DNA of 64,000 nucleotides from Epiperipatus broadwayi (taxonomy: Eukaryota > Onychophora > Udeonychophora > Euonychophora > Peripatidae): NCBI GenBank assembly GCA_028023455.1, contig JAQFVV010006449.1, forward strand, positions 540,812 through 604,811, read 5' to 3'. The notes beneath the pieces were generated by a model. That model saw only the letters and a program-made list of their open reading frames with translations, was not told where the DNA came from and made no database searches. This document shows, piece by piece, positions 1 to 11,998 of the stretch; within the stretch, counting starts at the first letter, position 1; every line of letters starts with the position of its first letter. Made by a program: the position numbers and the translations under genes.

Positions 1-2383
1 TAATCCACAAAATACTTCTTGCAGCACTGCTGTAAAGAGTTTTGGAGATATGGAGTTACCTTGTCTTACACTTTTCTCAATGTTGATTTTTCCAGTATCA
101 TTATGTAATCTAATTGTTGCTGTTGTATTTTTATAAATATTCTTTAAAATATGACAATATCCTGGATCTATACCTTGATGATCCAATGCTTTAATCACTG
201 AAGAAATGTGTATAAAATCAAATGCCTTTTCATAATCTATAAATCCAAAACATAAAGACAACTCATATTTGTTTGTCCTTTCTATGACTTCTCTCAATAC
301 CTGGATATGATCTATTGTACTAAAAACACTTTTAAATCCAGCTTGTTTTCTTGGTTGGTGGAAATCCAAAGTTCTCTGTAGACGAGTTGTAATTATCTTG
401 GTAAAAATTTTATATAAAACTGATAAAAGGCTGATAGGTCTGTAATTTCTAATATCTTCTTTATCACCTTTTTTAAATATTAATATTATTACTGCATTCT
501 TCCAATCTTCTGGTACATCTTTATCATTTAGACATTTGGTATATAACTTTGCTAAAATTGTTTCTATTTCTTCACCTGCTTCTTTTAATATATCAATTAT
601 AATTCCATCATTTCCTGGAGCCTTTTCTTTCTTCATACACTTAATTGCATGTCTCACTTCTTCATTTAAGATTCTGGGCAATTCGGAAGATGTAATAGAT
701 ATAGGAGGTACTTGTTCTTTATTACTATATAATTCTTGATAAAAATCTTCTACCAATTTCATGATGTCATCTCTCTTTTTAGTAATAATTCCATCTTTTT
801 TTCTTATTGCAGATATAAATTTCCTACCAATACCAAAATGTTGTTTAACATTTTTGAGACTTTTATTTTCTTCTACAGCTTTCCTTGCTATTTCACAGTT
901 ATACTTTCTTATATCATTTTCAACTCTTTTCCGTACCATTTTACAAAATTCGAGATATTCAATTCTTTTTAATACATCATTTTTGTATATCTTCATATTC
1001 CTTCTTTTCTTCATAAATTCTCTAGTCTCAGTAGAAATTTTATTAGTCAATTGCTGCTTTTTTTCTACCAGCTATGTTTGGTGCAGTTTATTAAAGTGTA
1101 TCAGTTATTTTCATATTAATTTCATTCAAATCTGTATCATGTTCAAAATCTCCTAACACTTGAAACCTATTTGTAAGTTCTAATTTAAATTCATTAGAAT
1201 GTTTCTGAAGATTAGGAATATCAACTGTAAATTTTGTTTTTCTTAATAACTTTTGTCTCTCCAGTTTTACATTAACACGTAACTTACATCTTACTAATCA
1301 ATGATCACTTCCTGTGTTAAATTTATTAAAAACATTACAATCTTGAAATATGTATTTTCTGTTAGTCAAAATATAATCCAATTCTGCTGTACCTTCATTT
1401 GGATGCTTCCATGTCCATTTCCTTTTAACATTTTTCTCAAAAAATGAATTCATAATATAAAGTTTTTCTTTTTCTGCAAACTCCACAAGTCTATGTCCTC
1501 TCTCATTTCTATTACCATAACCAAAATTACCTACAGCAATTTCATCTTTCATTTGTCTACCAATTCTAGCATTAAAGTCTCCCATAACAATTTTAAAATG
1601 TTGTTTACTCTGATCAAAAGCCTTGTATATCCATATAAAAATCTACTACTACTTCATCACTATGAGAACTTGTTGGGGCATAAACCTGAATTATCTGCAT
1701 TTAGTATCTGCTATTAAGTTGTATAACTAATCTTGCCACTCTGTCCGATACACCATCAATCTCCACAATATTGTTCTTCCACTTTTTATTTATAATGAAT
1801 CCTACTCCACTTGTATTTCCAATATGTGTGCCTTTATAATAGAGTATATGTCCACTTTTTAAATCAATTGTTTCTTCTCCTTTTCTTCTAACTTCACAAA
1901 GTCCAATATTGTCCCATTTAATATAAGACAGTTCTTCTTCTAATTCTTGCAATCTTCCTTCACTTGAAAGTGATCTGCAGTTGTAAGTACCTAAATAAAA
2001 AGTCATCATCAAATGGCAGCCTGGGTCCGCAATCAGGGGATTATTAGCGCCCTCTGCCTTCCACCACCAACCGCTGCCTTGGTTGGTGACTTTACAGCCT
2101 CCTGGGAATAAGGGCCATGCTTTATTTTTGTCTGTCATAATTGTATATATGTATTGGAAAAATATTTATCATTTACACAAACATTCATTCTGCCTTATCA
2201 GGCACTGAGAAGAAAGACCATGGTGTTTCTTGATCTTAAACTCAGAGGTAAAAAGCCAATAAACTCACCACGCTGGCTAATGCGTGTTGGTGAGCAGCCC
2301 ATCCATGTTCGTATACTATATGAATAATCACATAGTAATAACAGCTGCAATGACAAGAACGTATGGAGTGGACATTAGGAATT
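1..2383 (-). mobile_element. RTE-type LINE, copy A (truncated, decayed)
   Basis: This is a non-LTR retrotransposon fragment read on the minus strand. It is cut by the window edge in the middle of the reverse transcriptase. Its 5' end near 2383 is where similarity to the plus-strand copy at 50810-54096 begins, so most of the 5' leader is missing. The endonuclease N-terminus is an open stretch at 2138-1701, with the start MTDKNKAWPLFPG. More endonuclease follows at 1585-1298, including MGDFNARIG, a phosphate/metal-site motif of AP-endonuclease-like domains. The RT half (about 1280-1) is broken by frameshifts. The positions also present in the other three copies make the family assignment firm. 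RTE clade is inferred from the single EN-RT ORF plan and the basic C-terminus seen in the longer copy. Confidence 0.88.
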
Positions 2384-2787
2384 ATGATACACATAGAAAT
2401 TTCCATTTTGCCATTTTGTATTAGAATCAGCCATTCCATTATGCAAACAGCTGCAGGGATGTAAATAAACAAAACATTAGGATAAGTAGTCATCATCCTG
2501 AAATCACTTGTAATTTTGAAAAATAAATTGCATTTATTTATATTTCACATTTTCCCTTACATTGTTTTAAAAAATGAATAAGAAATGGTCATTTGAATGA
2601 AATCTCCATATATAAAAATGAATTATATTAATATTAGACATCAAAAGAATTTTAAATTTATTCTAAAAAAATGAATAATGGCATATGAAAATGATAATTA
2701 AATTTATGATATGTTTAAAATGAACCATCAATTGATAGTTATCTTAATACCTTACGTTTATATTCATCATTCGTTCAGAATTTACCA
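2384..2787. other. AT-rich spacer, no gene seen
   Basis: AT-rich sequence with short homopolymer runs lies between the LINE fragment and the SINE. I see no exon, motif or repeat relationship to other parts of the window. Confidence 0.5.
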
Positions 2788-2898
2788 GCGTTGGTAGCCG
2801 AGAGGTCAGCGCAGCCGCCTTGCAAGCTAGCTGTTGCTTGTAAAAGGTTGTTGCAGGTTCACTTCCCAGCCGATGGTTTGACATATGAAAAAAAAAAT
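2788..2898 (+). mobile_element. tRNA-derived SINE, copy 1
   Basis: The head resembles a tRNA-Ser/Leu-type gene. An A-box-like stretch TGGTAGCCGAGAGG is at 2793-2806 and a B-box-like stretch GGTTCACTTCC at 2856-2866, 50 bases on, which is a normal Pol III promoter spacing. A short A-run at 2888-2895 may be the tail. There is no clean tRNA fold (the anticodon arm region is expanded by CTAGCTGTTGCTTG), so this is a SINE rather than a tRNA gene. A diverged copy of the same layout is at 36914-37015, which shows a dispersed family. Confidence 0.72.
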
Positions 2899-4306
2899 TA
2901 CCAATATTTTATTACTACAATATAAATTGCAAGAAATGATGAAGAGATTCATATGATTTTATGATCTTCACTAACTAATCTTTTTATTAGGTCTGTTTTA
3001 TTTTCACTGTTTTAGTCACTTGATTTATTCCACCATTATTCATTTACTTGACTGTCAGTCTTTATAACCTCCTGATAATATTAGGTACAAAATTTAGTTT
3101 TATCTGGCATGATTGTTAATAATTCTTTAAGAAATGTTCACTACCAAATATTCATCCTGTTTTCAACAATTCTCAAGTGTTATTTCAGTTAAGAATATTT
3201 GTTTTCTATGTAATACATATTTTCAACATGAATTATATTTTCTACAAAGGAATCTGAATGTCTTTGATACATTATGAAGACGATTTTATTTCAATTTCGG
3301 TTTAAACTGATGGAATATCAGGTAAAATCTATAGAATCGAAATCATAACCTAGAAAATACTTATGAAACTATTGAAATTCAAATGAAACAGATATCCTAA
3401 ATAATTTCATTCGGGATTTTGATATAAGTAATGACGATATATGATGTAAGATTAACATTCTTTTAAATGTATTTTTTCTTATTATAATGCACATAAGAAT
3501 TAGTGAGAAAAAAGGTGACACGATTATTTTAAGGTGTAAAATTTATTTTATTGAAAATATTTGTCACGAAATTGAAAAATACATTTATAAAATATTAATA
3601 TATATTGTGGAGACAATGAAATCAAATTTATTATTATTATTATTTTCTTAGTTAAGTATTTGAGAGAGTTTCCAGTACCAAAGAGTTGTTCTAAAACCGG
3701 TATTTCAGTACTGATATCTATACCAAAAGCGGAAATACCGGTATTTTCTGCATTTCTGCATTCAAAAAAGTTTTATTTTATTCAAATTAACAAAAATTTA
3801 AACTCATAAAGAAATTAGAAAAAAAAATGAGTAAGTAACAAAACATATTTTCATTGATTAATTTATTTTTCAAAAAATTAACAAAACATAAATGAAAAGA
3901 AATTAACATAAAAAATAAAAGAAAAGGCCAAATATTAAAAACTATTTAAATAATATTTTTGTTTTAAAAATAGGCTTTTAAAAAGGCATAAATTAGTAAT
4001 GCTGTAATCATAAAGCATTGACAGAATTTTTGCTAATATTAGATGAAAGAATGTCACCTAATAGATATTGTAAAAAGGACATCTGATTACATTTTGGAGA
4101 GTGTTGATGTTCCTAAGGAAGACGTCTAAGTAATTTATCATAAAAATAATGTTTGGGTTCACCCTAAAATTCACCTTAACACGCATTCCTATGATTTGGG
4201 GAAATCATTTATTGGTGAAGATATTAGAATTAACATTATATATATATATATTATAACGGGTATTGTGTATATATATATTGCTATTTGTTAATGACTTTTC
4301 TTACAG
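2899..4306. other. AT-rich sequence upstream of a protease exon, probably intron
   Basis: No coding exon was recognised here. Because the exon starting at 4307 has a splice acceptor, at least the right part is intron of the serine protease gene. An 11 bp perfect inverted repeat (ACCGGTATTTC at 3696-3706 and GAAATACCGGT at 3732-3742) is the only marked structure. Confidence 0.5.
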
Positions 4307-4476
4307 GAAGTAGTAAACTGAGTGATGATCTCCTGACTGTTATATTGCCAATTCTTTCAAAAACCAAATGCCAATTTGTAGCTGCAGATTACGAGATGTA
4401 TTATCAAGAGGATTACATACTTTGTGCGGGATACATGGAGTTGCGTAGCGTGCTGAATGCAAAAAGTCCTTGTCCG
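4307..4476 (+). CDS. serine protease (chymotrypsin fold), penultimate exon
   Basis: This exon encodes the segment of a secreted trypsin/chymotrypsin-family protease just before the catalytic serine. It is preceded by TTTTCTTACAG (AG at 4305-4306) and followed by a GT donor at 4477-4478. The product reads SSKLSDDLLTVILPILS, then the Cys pair expected at chymotrypsin positions 168 and 182, then ILCAGYMEL, and it ends in KSPCP. The intron after CCG is phase 0, and the exon at 27799 resumes with GDSGGP in frame, so the two are joined with good confidence. By family numbering the residue at 189 (codon 4465-4467) is Ser, not the Asp of trypsin, which suggests a chymotrypsin- or elastase-like pocket. 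The usual Cys136 is replaced. Exons for His57 and Asp102 are not in the window. Confidence 0.86.
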
Positions 4477-7400
4477 GTATTATACATTTGTAACCAATGG
4501 AATTGATTTTTATTGTTGTTTACTATGTTTAATTTGAAAAATTTAAACTTAGGATTTTTCAGTTGATATTTGTTTCATGACTGATACACAATACTACATA
4601 CATGAAAAAAAGATAGATGTGCCTTCTACAATATACATATTTTGTGAGCAATCATCAGATGTTCTAGCTCATAATCTCCCTACGTATACAGGCAGTGTTT
4701 AGCTTTTATTGAGATAGCAACGGACGAGTGCTAGTTCTGCATAAAAAATATATATCAGGGATTATCTATCATTTTTTGCTTTATGTGATCTTATATATGG
4801 GTATTTGAAATGGAGTTTAAAACAAATATAAACTGAACATTTCTAAGTTCAAATCGCTCTACTTGCATAGATAAAAAAAATTATAAGTATACTGAATGAA
4901 TAGGCTAATTCATTATGTTTAATAATTTTAATTAAAATTCTAATTAGAATCACATTTCGTTAAAAATACTTCTACATATTAGACAATTGCTTATTTAACC
5001 TTTTAACCTCTAATTATATTATTAGTTGTATGAGGTAAAAATCAAATCTTTTAATTGGCCAACTCACAAACTGAAGACAAAGCCTATTGTTAAAACATAT
5101 TCTCCTATAATATTAAGATCAACTCAGATACGTTTATAAAAAGTATATTACTAATTTTTCAGGTTATGAAGAGAACGAAAGTTCTTTCAAAAATAAATTG
5201 CTATTTATTTATTCTAAAATATTCAATTTCGGCAACATAAAAGCTATAATATAAACAAAAAGGTCGACTTTTATGTTATAGAATATAAGTAAATATTTCT
5301 TTTAAATATTTCTTTAATATTTTTACTAAAATCTTCAATATTTTTCGAAAATAATTTTGTTTTTTTAGTTTTTTTTTTAAAAAAACTAGTTCTGAAATTA
5401 TATTTTTTTTAATATTTAAAATTGCATTCGAAATGAAAATCTCAGCGTTTTTCTTTATTTTCTTTGATCAGACGGTTTCTTTGTTCTTTCCAGCCAATCA
5501 GAATGTCTTTTTCGGCTGAGAGCATGCTAAGAACCAATCACAAATAATGTTCTTTCTTTGTTTAGGTTTAAATGCGTTTTTTTTTTATTTTTTACTTGTA
5601 AAATAAATCAGAAGAGGGCACCATCTTACAGAACTTTTAAAAACCTATTCAAAACCTATCAAACGAATTTTTTAGCATAAAAACTGGCAGAGTTAGAGTG
5701 ATGTCAGATGTCTACAAGGAGCCTCATAAGAGATGGTTGAAGAATTAATACTGACAATATTTTATTACTTTTCGACATTTCTTCATTAATATCAATATCA
5801 GTTTAATATTTTTTCTTTGATATCGATTCAATTCATAAAACAGAAAATAAATATTCCAGCTGTTTATTTTATTGGAATTACAATATTATTTGTGCAAAAT
5901 ACAATACTGATCAATATTTGAATTTTCTATTTATTCTTATCCATAAAAACATATATATATATATATATATATTGTACCGGGTTTGAACTGGAGATGATTG
6001 CACTTGCACTACTCACTAGGTTTAGCTGGGTTTAAACCTTATTTATAATAAATTTATATTCTTATGTTATAAATATTACATGAATGAACTGGCCTATTTG
6101 AGCAGAGTGGAGAATACTATTGATGGCAGGGCCATCAACAATACCCATAGTCACATCAAGCTATGCAATGTATAACACGAGCACATTTCCAGACTGAGGC
6201 CCATCTCTACTGCTAGATTCAAACCCCTATTATCCAGACACTTTATTTGTTTCAGAGTAAACCCCAGGTGTGGCTAGTTTCAGAACTAACATGTTTGGAC
6301 AATAGGCCCATAATCCAATGCTCAAAAAATCTTGTAACCGGCCCAGTTTATTGTAATACATTCACAAATTAGTGCTTTAATTATTGGTGAAAGAATTGAC
6401 AGACAAAATTAAGGTTTAAATTTAAAATGCAATTTATTTTAACTAACATTTATTATACTAATTTTAAATACTTTTATAAATTGTATTTAACTAATATAAC
6501 ACTGGTATTATGATCACGTACATTCTTAATTCAGACACTATAATATCATATAACAGAGCATTAAATAATATTTGAAATTTAAAAATACAATGAAATCAAT
6601 ATATCCTAACAAATTAACAAACACAACATTTTAAAACATGCACATCAATAGTTCATTTATGCATGCTTATAGAGTTCATTATTCTTTGACTCTGGAGGTT
6701 TCAAATTATTGTGATGGCTACTTTAAAAATGAGAATAAGAAAAGTGTTATTACCTAGGATTTTTGAATGTGGACTTAGAACTTTGTTTTCTTCCTGGTTT
6801 CTTCTTCAATTAAGAAAATTTCCAACTGGCTGGGTCATTTTCTTGAGGAGTTTTATTATTATTATTCCATGGCACTTTTCTTGGAGACAGTTAAATATTG
6901 ACAGTGAATTTCAAGTTATTATGCAAGCATTTTTTTTATTCTGGGCAGGTTACTGTTTCACTGGACTCAGGCTAGAGAAAGTCATATTATTCCAATGATT
7001 AGCACTGCATTGCTCTGGTACACTAATTGATTGATTACTTGAAAACTGATTAATTTACTCAACTGTTATCTGAATTTTTATTTCAAATGTTTTCTCAACT
7101 GAACTGTAATTTCAATTAATTGTCCAATGAAAAACTGGACTATTTATACTTGAGGCCTGTTTTGATTTTGATAACCACCAGCAATATCTGTTGTCAAAAT
7201 CCCTTCCTTTATTTAATTGCATTCCTCAAGATAATCTTTTAATTCTGTTGTTGGAGATAGTAATTAGCAGCCATCACACACATAGTGTTGTTTTTAGTTT
7301 GACCTAATAGCCATCGCAAAAGTTGTTGTTTTATAGATTTTTAACTTAGTAGCCATCGCTGAGTGTTTTTAATTTTTTAACTTTCATCTATTTCATTTTA

Positions 7401-7847
7401 ACACACACATATTCATGCAATGTTTATAATCACATATATATATTATTAACAAGCTTACATTAATTTGTCATTTATGCACATGCATATTTTAATCTAAACT
7501 CAACACTAGTTTTAAGATTACATTTTTTGTTCTTTAACTTAAATAAAAAGATATTTATATTTTTAAACTTTTAGCTTCAACTTTTAATAATAAAAAAAAC
7601 CCTCTAAATTCTTTTATAAAACTTTTAGTTTGACGTTTCTAAACCAAACTCCCTCCCCCCTTCTAATTAATTTATTGTAACTTTTATTTAAAAAAAAACA
7701 TTTGAATTTTAATTTTACATTTTGAAAACAAACTGCAATTAAAAAAACTCTTAAACTTTTACATACTATTTTCTTTTAACCAACTGTATTTTATTTTAAT
7801 AATAGATTTTTTAGACACCATTAGATATATGTATGAATGCAATCTAG

Positions 7848-7851
<4 letters not shown>

Positions 7852-7915
<64 letters not shown>
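7852..7915. repeat. (TA)n microsatellite
   Basis: An uninterrupted TA tract of about 64 bp lies inside the protease intron, 80 bp before a long trinucleotide array. Confidence 0.97.
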
Positions 7916-7919
<4 letters not shown>

Positions 7920-7990
7920 TACAATCCAACAAAAGCCTGCAAATGTTATTTAACGTTTGCACACTTTTTACTGAGGATGGCAGATAAGGT

Positions 7991-8302
<312 letters not shown>

Positions 8303-8384
8303 ATTAAAAAGACATAAAGCATATCCAAATAATATTGAATCCCATTGGATTGAAGTTTGGTTTAAAAAATAAAAATAAAATATT

Positions 8385-8880
8385 AGATCCAATACCCAAT
8401 GAATGATTTAGCTGCATATTTGGTTAAAGTTGAGGATATATTGGTGAAATATAAATACAATATTATTATAGTTGGGGAATTAATGAAGTTGATTATTCAC
8501 TACATAGCAATAAGACTGTTGGTAATAATAAGCTTTATAAATTAAAATTTTTGTTGGGTTGGTTAGATTAATTCAACTTAATAATATTATTAATTTTAGG
8601 TGGGTAAGCTGGATTTTTTGTTTATCACTAAAGTTGATTTCAAGTGCAAAGAGTACTTCCTGATTCTTATCACCAACCTTTGGAATTTGTTATAAATGGT
8701 TCTCATTAATATAAAAAGCCTATACTAACTAGTAACAGAGATTACAAACATTGTGATTCTTATGGTATTTATAAAGATTTTGAAGTTGTTGATTAGAATG
8801 TAGTTTTGATGGAAAATGATCCAAATATAGCTGCAAATAATTTTGATAGTATAATTCAAAATTATCTAGATCAATATTGT
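8385..8880 (+). pseudogene. LINE endonuclease fragment (decayed)
   Basis: Reading across at least one single-base frameshift gives a fragment of an AP-like LINE endonuclease. YKYNIIIVGE then INEVDYSLHS stand for the usual (I/V)GDFN block. GKLDFLF and a DSYHQPLEFVI block stand for the usual D-x-(I/V) and SDHxPL motifs. The part after 8690 looks like the linker toward the RT. It differs from the RTE family elsewhere in the window and may be related to the LINE RT remnant at 23860-24955. Several stops make it non-functional. Confidence 0.55.
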
Positions 8881-9736
8881 ACCAGTCAAAACATGTTTAT
8901 CTATCTAACATGAGCTGGAATTCACAATCTGTACTTCAAACCCAGTCAATGCTGAGATTTAGGTCAGGGACCAGACTGGATTCAAACCCACTCTCCAAGC
9001 CCCAGATCAAACACCTAATGAATAACATTACAATGATAGCACATGAGAATTATTTTTAAACCAACCCACTTGCAAAGCTGAGAAGACAATGAAACATCTA
9101 TTACTATGACTAAACTACAATATATACATGCATAGCTGTATGTGTGGAAGTGGAGAAAAATGAATTCAAACTACTCAAATAAGTTGGACAATAAAATTAT
9201 TAGTTTAATATAATGACAAATTATTTACATACATTTATAAATTAAGTATATACATTAGTATGTGTGTGAATGAGCAAGTGGCAGATGATTAAATAGTGTC
9301 ATTCAAGCTATTATGTCTCATATGCTCTTTATTAGCTAAATATTATATTATAAATAAACACATTTTGGTGGGTCCAATATTAATTTGCCAATCAATTATT
9401 AGAAAGACTTTACATAAAATTGCTATTAATGCTTTTATATTTGGTTCTGAAACGTGGTGACTAACATTACTTTGAGAGTGTTCCAAGATTCATTACAGAT
9501 ATAATACAAAACAATTTTCACACCATTATGGTCGTGAAAATAGATAAAATACATTTGAAAGCACATTTGATTATATGACAAAATACTTAACGAAACTTTT
9601 TTTAATTAGTGCTGGTAAGAAGAATGCTTTATTTTCCCCAAGCCACATAGATACTCTTAAATACAAAAATAAGTTACAATGGTGGGATTGTATAAGACTG
9701 AAATAAATTTAATTAATTAAAACTAGAAGAACAATT

Positions 9737-9739
<3 letters not shown>

Positions 9740-9825
<86 letters not shown>
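9740..9825. repeat. (TA)n microsatellite
   Basis: An uninterrupted TA tract of about 86 bp in the protease intron. Confidence 0.97.
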
Positions 9826-9828
<3 letters not shown>

Positions 9829-11842
9829 GCAGAGTGCAATTTTAATATTAGAGCATTAAAACTGAGTCATGAATCAAAAGAAATAATAATACGAAGTTTG
9901 CGGTGCTGACATAATTAGCAAAAAAAATAACTAAGAAGAAACAGTCATGCTTCTGGATGAGAACAAAGTCTAAGCCCCCCTTCTTGGGCAGTGCTTAGAG
10001 AAAAGTGAATAGGCATGGTGTGGCCCAGACTTTTACTAGTATAACTGACATAAGAGGGCCTTTATCTGCGAAGAAAAGCATATGCATAGTGTGTGCCAAA
10101 CTTACAGGAATCACCACCAGAAGCATTTTATATGAAATAAATGTGTTTATGGAAAGCTCAACTATCTACGGAATGAGATATGAGAAGAAATCTATGGGTT
10201 CGAACTTGTCACAACCCCCAGATTAGAAGACTAGAAGCACATAATATATCTATATATGTCAGTAACACAGTAATGATAAATGTCACTAATGACATTGAAA
10301 ATTTTTTACTGCTTTAAAGTAAATGACCCTTGTTTGAGTACTATAATTTAGACAAATAATACACTTTGCAGTTATAATATTTATAGAGAGATTTAGATTT
10401 CATTTACTAAAATACTTGAAGATTTTATTTAGCAAAAGAAACATTAAGATTTACCCCCATCCCTTTTCTACTATTTAAAATAATTCAATCCCATCTTCAT
10501 GGATTTTACAATTAAGAATATTTAAGTACAGTATTTGATATTTTAAGAGTAGGTAAAAATAAAACTAGCAGTTATAAAAAAATGCTAATCAGTTACCTTT
10601 TCAGAATTGAGTAACATTTATAAAATGAATAAGGTTTCAAAGCGTTAATTAGCTTGAGTTCTGGATTCACCCCGGGTAGAAAATCAAGAGTTAAACAAAT
10701 ATATATTTTTGTATTAAAACATAAATAAAATGTTGGCTCATAAAACATTATGGGGAGCATATTAATTAACAATGCATTATCTTTAAAAAAATGTTAATAA
10801 ACTTAATTCATGAAGGTTTACTTAAAAAAAAAAAAAGATTTTAGGAATTCAACTTCCCAGATTGCTTAAGATTGGCATATTAATAATATAAATTCACATA
10901 TAAAAACAAGGAATAAATAAATGACTGCACCAAAATTAAAGAAAGTTAGAGCATATGAAAATAAATTGAATATATAGAAATCATTTAAGAGCAAATTACA
11001 TTTTTCATATTAATTAAAAAGAGAGAAAATTGAACAATATGTTAAAAATCTTGATAGCATGATTTGAGATTAGTTAGGCTACATTTATTTTGAGGTGATG
11101 GCTTGAAAAGTTATCTTGCAATTTTAAGATTCCAATTTAGTGCAGCATGTGCACGACAATTGAAATGCAAGTTCTTCAGTGGCAGCAAGCTTCTATTAGC
11201 ATTAAAGTTCTTAGTTCAGGCTTTTACTTCACTCTTAGGCAGCAGAATGGTACGGCTGCAGAAGATGATGACCCAAAAGGACCAAGAAGGGTCGTGGTCT
11301 TACTACTACATCATTATTTTTTTAACATTCACACCAGCATAGGTTATATTCACTGAAATTCTTTCAATAGTAGTTTATCTAATCCCATTTTGATTTAAAT
11401 TTCAGCCATTTTATTCACTGCTCAGGTATTTCTGGAATGCTTTTAATTATATAGTTTCAGATTAAAATCTAATCTCTGATTTAAAATCTTAAGTTTCCTT
11501 TGTTCATTGTTTTTGAAGATGCAACAGTAAGGTAATGTCCCAAAATAAATTCAAATCTATTTCCAGATTAAAAATAGATTTGAGAAAATATTTATAACGA
11601 AAGAAAATCTTAATCCCATTTTAAGTAAAAACTTTAATCAAAAATACCTTCACCAGATTAAAACAATAGTGCTTCCAACCCTTTAATTAATTTTAGACAA
11701 TTAACGGTAGCATCTTCCATATTGGATTTGAGCAGCACCTATAATACTTTAATAAAAAATAAAAACTAATAATTAATAAAAAATAAATTAATAATAATTA
11801 AAAAAAATATCATTGAAACGTTAAAATTTTATAACTTAGGTG

Positions 11843-11998
11843 TGCTTTGCAGATCTTCATTTCACCTTTTCTCAACTATTTCCTACCTCATACCTTAGTT
11901 TGAACCCCAATCTATCGTAGTGTGTCTGCAATATGCTTATATACCAAAAATCCAGCCTAATTTTAAACCACGAGTACAATGCCTGTATTATATATATA
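11843..11998 (+). repeat. 154 bp repeat matching the left part of the 3' LTR region
   Basis: This block begins TGCTTTGCAGATC and runs to a TA tract. It matches 20957-21110 closely (about 90 percent by eye), including the internal phrase TTTGAACCCCAATCTATC. In the right copy the block is followed directly by the 2.5 kb LTR-like repeat; here it is followed by 4 kb of other sequence and then by the left LTR-like repeat at 16018. It may be the detached start of the 5' LTR, or an independent SINE-like repeat. Confidence 0.75.

Noticed and set aside
2788-2898. Functional tRNA-Ser or tRNA-Leu gene
   Set aside because: A and B boxes are present but the anticodon stem-loop and acceptor stem cannot be folded; a second diverged copy shows it is a SINE.
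6711-6998. 95 aa plus-strand ORF
   Set aside because: No recognisable domain, composition like surrounding AT-rich intron, and no splice or promoter context.
10005-10226. 73 aa ORF in a higher-GC island
   Set aside because: Lies in the protease intron, no domain recognised; the island may be an old repeat but no second copy was found.
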